Positions 63,132 through 64,000 of a stretch of DNA of 64,000 nt are shown here, one piece after another. How positions within the stretch are numbered: position 1 is the first letter of the stretch; each line of letters opens with the position of its first letter. The stretch comes from Rhizobium sp. AQ_MP (lineage in GTDB: Bacteria; Pseudomonadota; Alphaproteobacteria; Rhizobiales; Rhizobiaceae): positions 124,001-188,000 of the forward strand of contig NZ_JACJVI010000004.1 of assembly GCF_014237835.1 (NCBI RefSeq). The letters run 5' to 3'. A program made the position numbers and the translations under genes. Below the pieces are notes generated by a model. That model searched no databases, was not told where the DNA came from, and worked only from the letters and a program-made list of their open reading frames with translations.

Positions 63132-63929
63132 TCAGTCGAAGCTGACGCCGAACCTGTAGCTCGCGGAGACACCGACCAGCAGCTGGTTTTCGCTGCCTTT
63201 CTGGCGGACCAGGCTTGAATCGGCTGCGGGACCCGCCAGCCGCTTGTATTCGGTGAAGGCGCTCATGGTGATCTTTTCGGTGGCGTTCCAGGTGATCGCA
63301 CCGCCTGCACCATAGGAGGTGACGCCGCCGTCCGGACTATACTGGCTGAGGCCCGATGCGGCGGATTCGGCTGCGTCGACGCCGTAATAGGTCGTGGTAT
63401 AGCCGCTGGTGGCAAAGGTCATCCGGGGACCGGCCGAGACCCTGAGGTCAGGGGCGATGTCGGCAAAGGCATCGACCGCGACATCGGCAACGAGGCCGTC
63501 ATGGGCGCGGATGCCCTGACGGACTTCACCTCGGGCGCGCATCCAGTCGGTGACATAGACATCGGCGAAGCCGCCGAGCTCTGCCCCCCACTTCACCTCG
63601 GACAGACCGCGCAGCGCATCATCCGTCCCGGCATCCCGTGGACGCACGAACTTGCCGACGACGCCGGCGCGGAGCACGTCGGTGTCGTAGATCGCGACGG
63701 ACGGATTGTCATTGCGGGAGGAGAAGCGCGGCGCGCCCCCACGACCAACGGAGATGATCGGCTGGAAGAACAGCTTGCGGTCCTTGGACCCTTCGAAGGT
63801 GGGTGCCGAAATCCCCGAGCCGCCCAGTGTGATGTACCAGTTGCCGGAAAAGAAGCCGTCGGCAAGCGCTGGCGAAGACCAAAGCGCCGACGATGCGGCA
63901 ATAACAGCAGCAATACGCAGCCCGTTCAT
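63132..63929 (-). CDS. MipA/OmpV family outer-membrane protein
   Basis: A 265-residue protein. With the ATG at 63929 (GGGGG upstream) it has a signal peptide ending SSPALA near residue 24. The mature chain begins GFFSGNWYITLGGSGISAPTFEGS and alternates polar and apolar residues through several strands to a final SYRFGVSFD; this ends in an aromatic-hydrophobic pattern suitable for outer-membrane assembly. MipA/OmpV proteins act as scaffolds or channels. An ATG at 63980 is in frame but would disrupt the signal peptide. Confidence 0.85.
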   Translation of the reverse strand: MNGLRIAAVIAASSALWSSPALADGFFSGNWYITLGGSGISAPTFEGSKDRKLFFQPIISVGRGGAPRFSSRNDNPSVAIYDTDVLRAGVVGKFVRPRDAGTDDALRGLSEVKWGAELGGFADVYVTDWMRARGEVRQGIRAHDGLVADVAVDAFADIAPDLRVSAGPRMTFATSGYTTTYYGVDAAESAASGLSQYSPDGGVTSYGAGGAITWNATEKITMSAFTEYKRLAGPAADSSLVRQKGSENQLLVGVSASYRFGVSFD

Positions 63930-64000
63930 GAAGACCCCCAAGAAAACGCAGAACGAAAGACCCGAAGGCCGTGACTTCATCTTCGCTCAATATTTCAGGA

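Noticed and set aside
1..64000. CRISPR arrays, tRNA or rRNA genes, insertion sequences, prophage
   Set aside because: No spaced direct repeats, cloverleaf-like genes, transposases or phage proteins were seen on either strand.

Overview
The window looks like the main chromosome of a Rhizobiaceae bacterium (Rhizobium / Agrobacterium / Ciceribacter type). The evidence is GC-rich, tightly packed genes, two BA14K-family genes, a RIME-like palindromic intergenic repeat, a DUF6101-ubiA neighbourhood, a dxs / tlyA / xseB / HDAC-like set, minCDE, ECF biotin genes bioMNY, and promoter motifs of the CtrA and EcfG types. No insertion sequence, prophage, CRISPR array, rRNA or tRNA was recognised. Most of the window is core genome with small accessory inserts.

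Layout. 1-11.5 kb: end of a GGDEF-EAL protein; aroC and a ribB with a decayed GTP-cyclohydrolase-II-like tail; a Res-Xre toxin-antitoxin pair; a membrane protein; an AprI/SH3-like secreted protein; a YcaQ-family glycosylase with a GNAT; bioMNY; a DUF4424 protein. 11.7-18 kb: two chemoreceptors, one with a periplasmic c-type haem motif, then DUF2188, a DUF883-like protein under a good EcfG promoter, sodB, and small secreted and cysteine-cluster proteins. 18-24 kb: MFS transporter, TacAT toxin-antitoxin pair, dxs, pirin, a CheY-like regulator. 24-30 kb: an Lrp regulator divergent from a six-gene operon (polar amino acid ABC transporter, PLP trans-sulfuration enzyme, homocysteine S-methyltransferase), then a TumE/TumA-like pair. 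30-43 kb: TerC, xseB, HDAC-like deacetylase, thioesterase, tlyA, an RNA uridine methyltransferase, a dCache chemoreceptor, an APH-like kinase, an enoyl-CoA hydratase, the repeat and an acyl-CoA dehydrogenase. 43-51 kb: phoX with a Pho-box-like site, minCDE behind a two-strand CtrA box, two BA14K genes, and gbcAB behind a cobalamin riboswitch. 51-64 kb: a hypothetical gene, a degenerate GGDEF protein, Sua5/TsaC, an FAD oxidase, a short ModE with modABC and a perfect ModE box, a DUF1217 repeat protein, DUF6101, ubiA and MipA/OmpV.

Main points. The strongest unexpected signal is a cobalamin riboswitch (minus strand, about 50918-51098) directly upstream of a glycine-betaine-demethylase-type Rieske oxygenase and reductase, which places betaine demethylation under vitamin B12 control. 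Other notable items are the CxxCH-containing chemoreceptor, three type II toxin-antitoxin pairs within 27 kb whose promoters carry repeats suited to autoregulation, a CtrA site at minCDE, a DUF1217 protein built from about five repeats, and two signalling or biosynthetic proteins with dismantled active sites (RibB tail, GGDEF).
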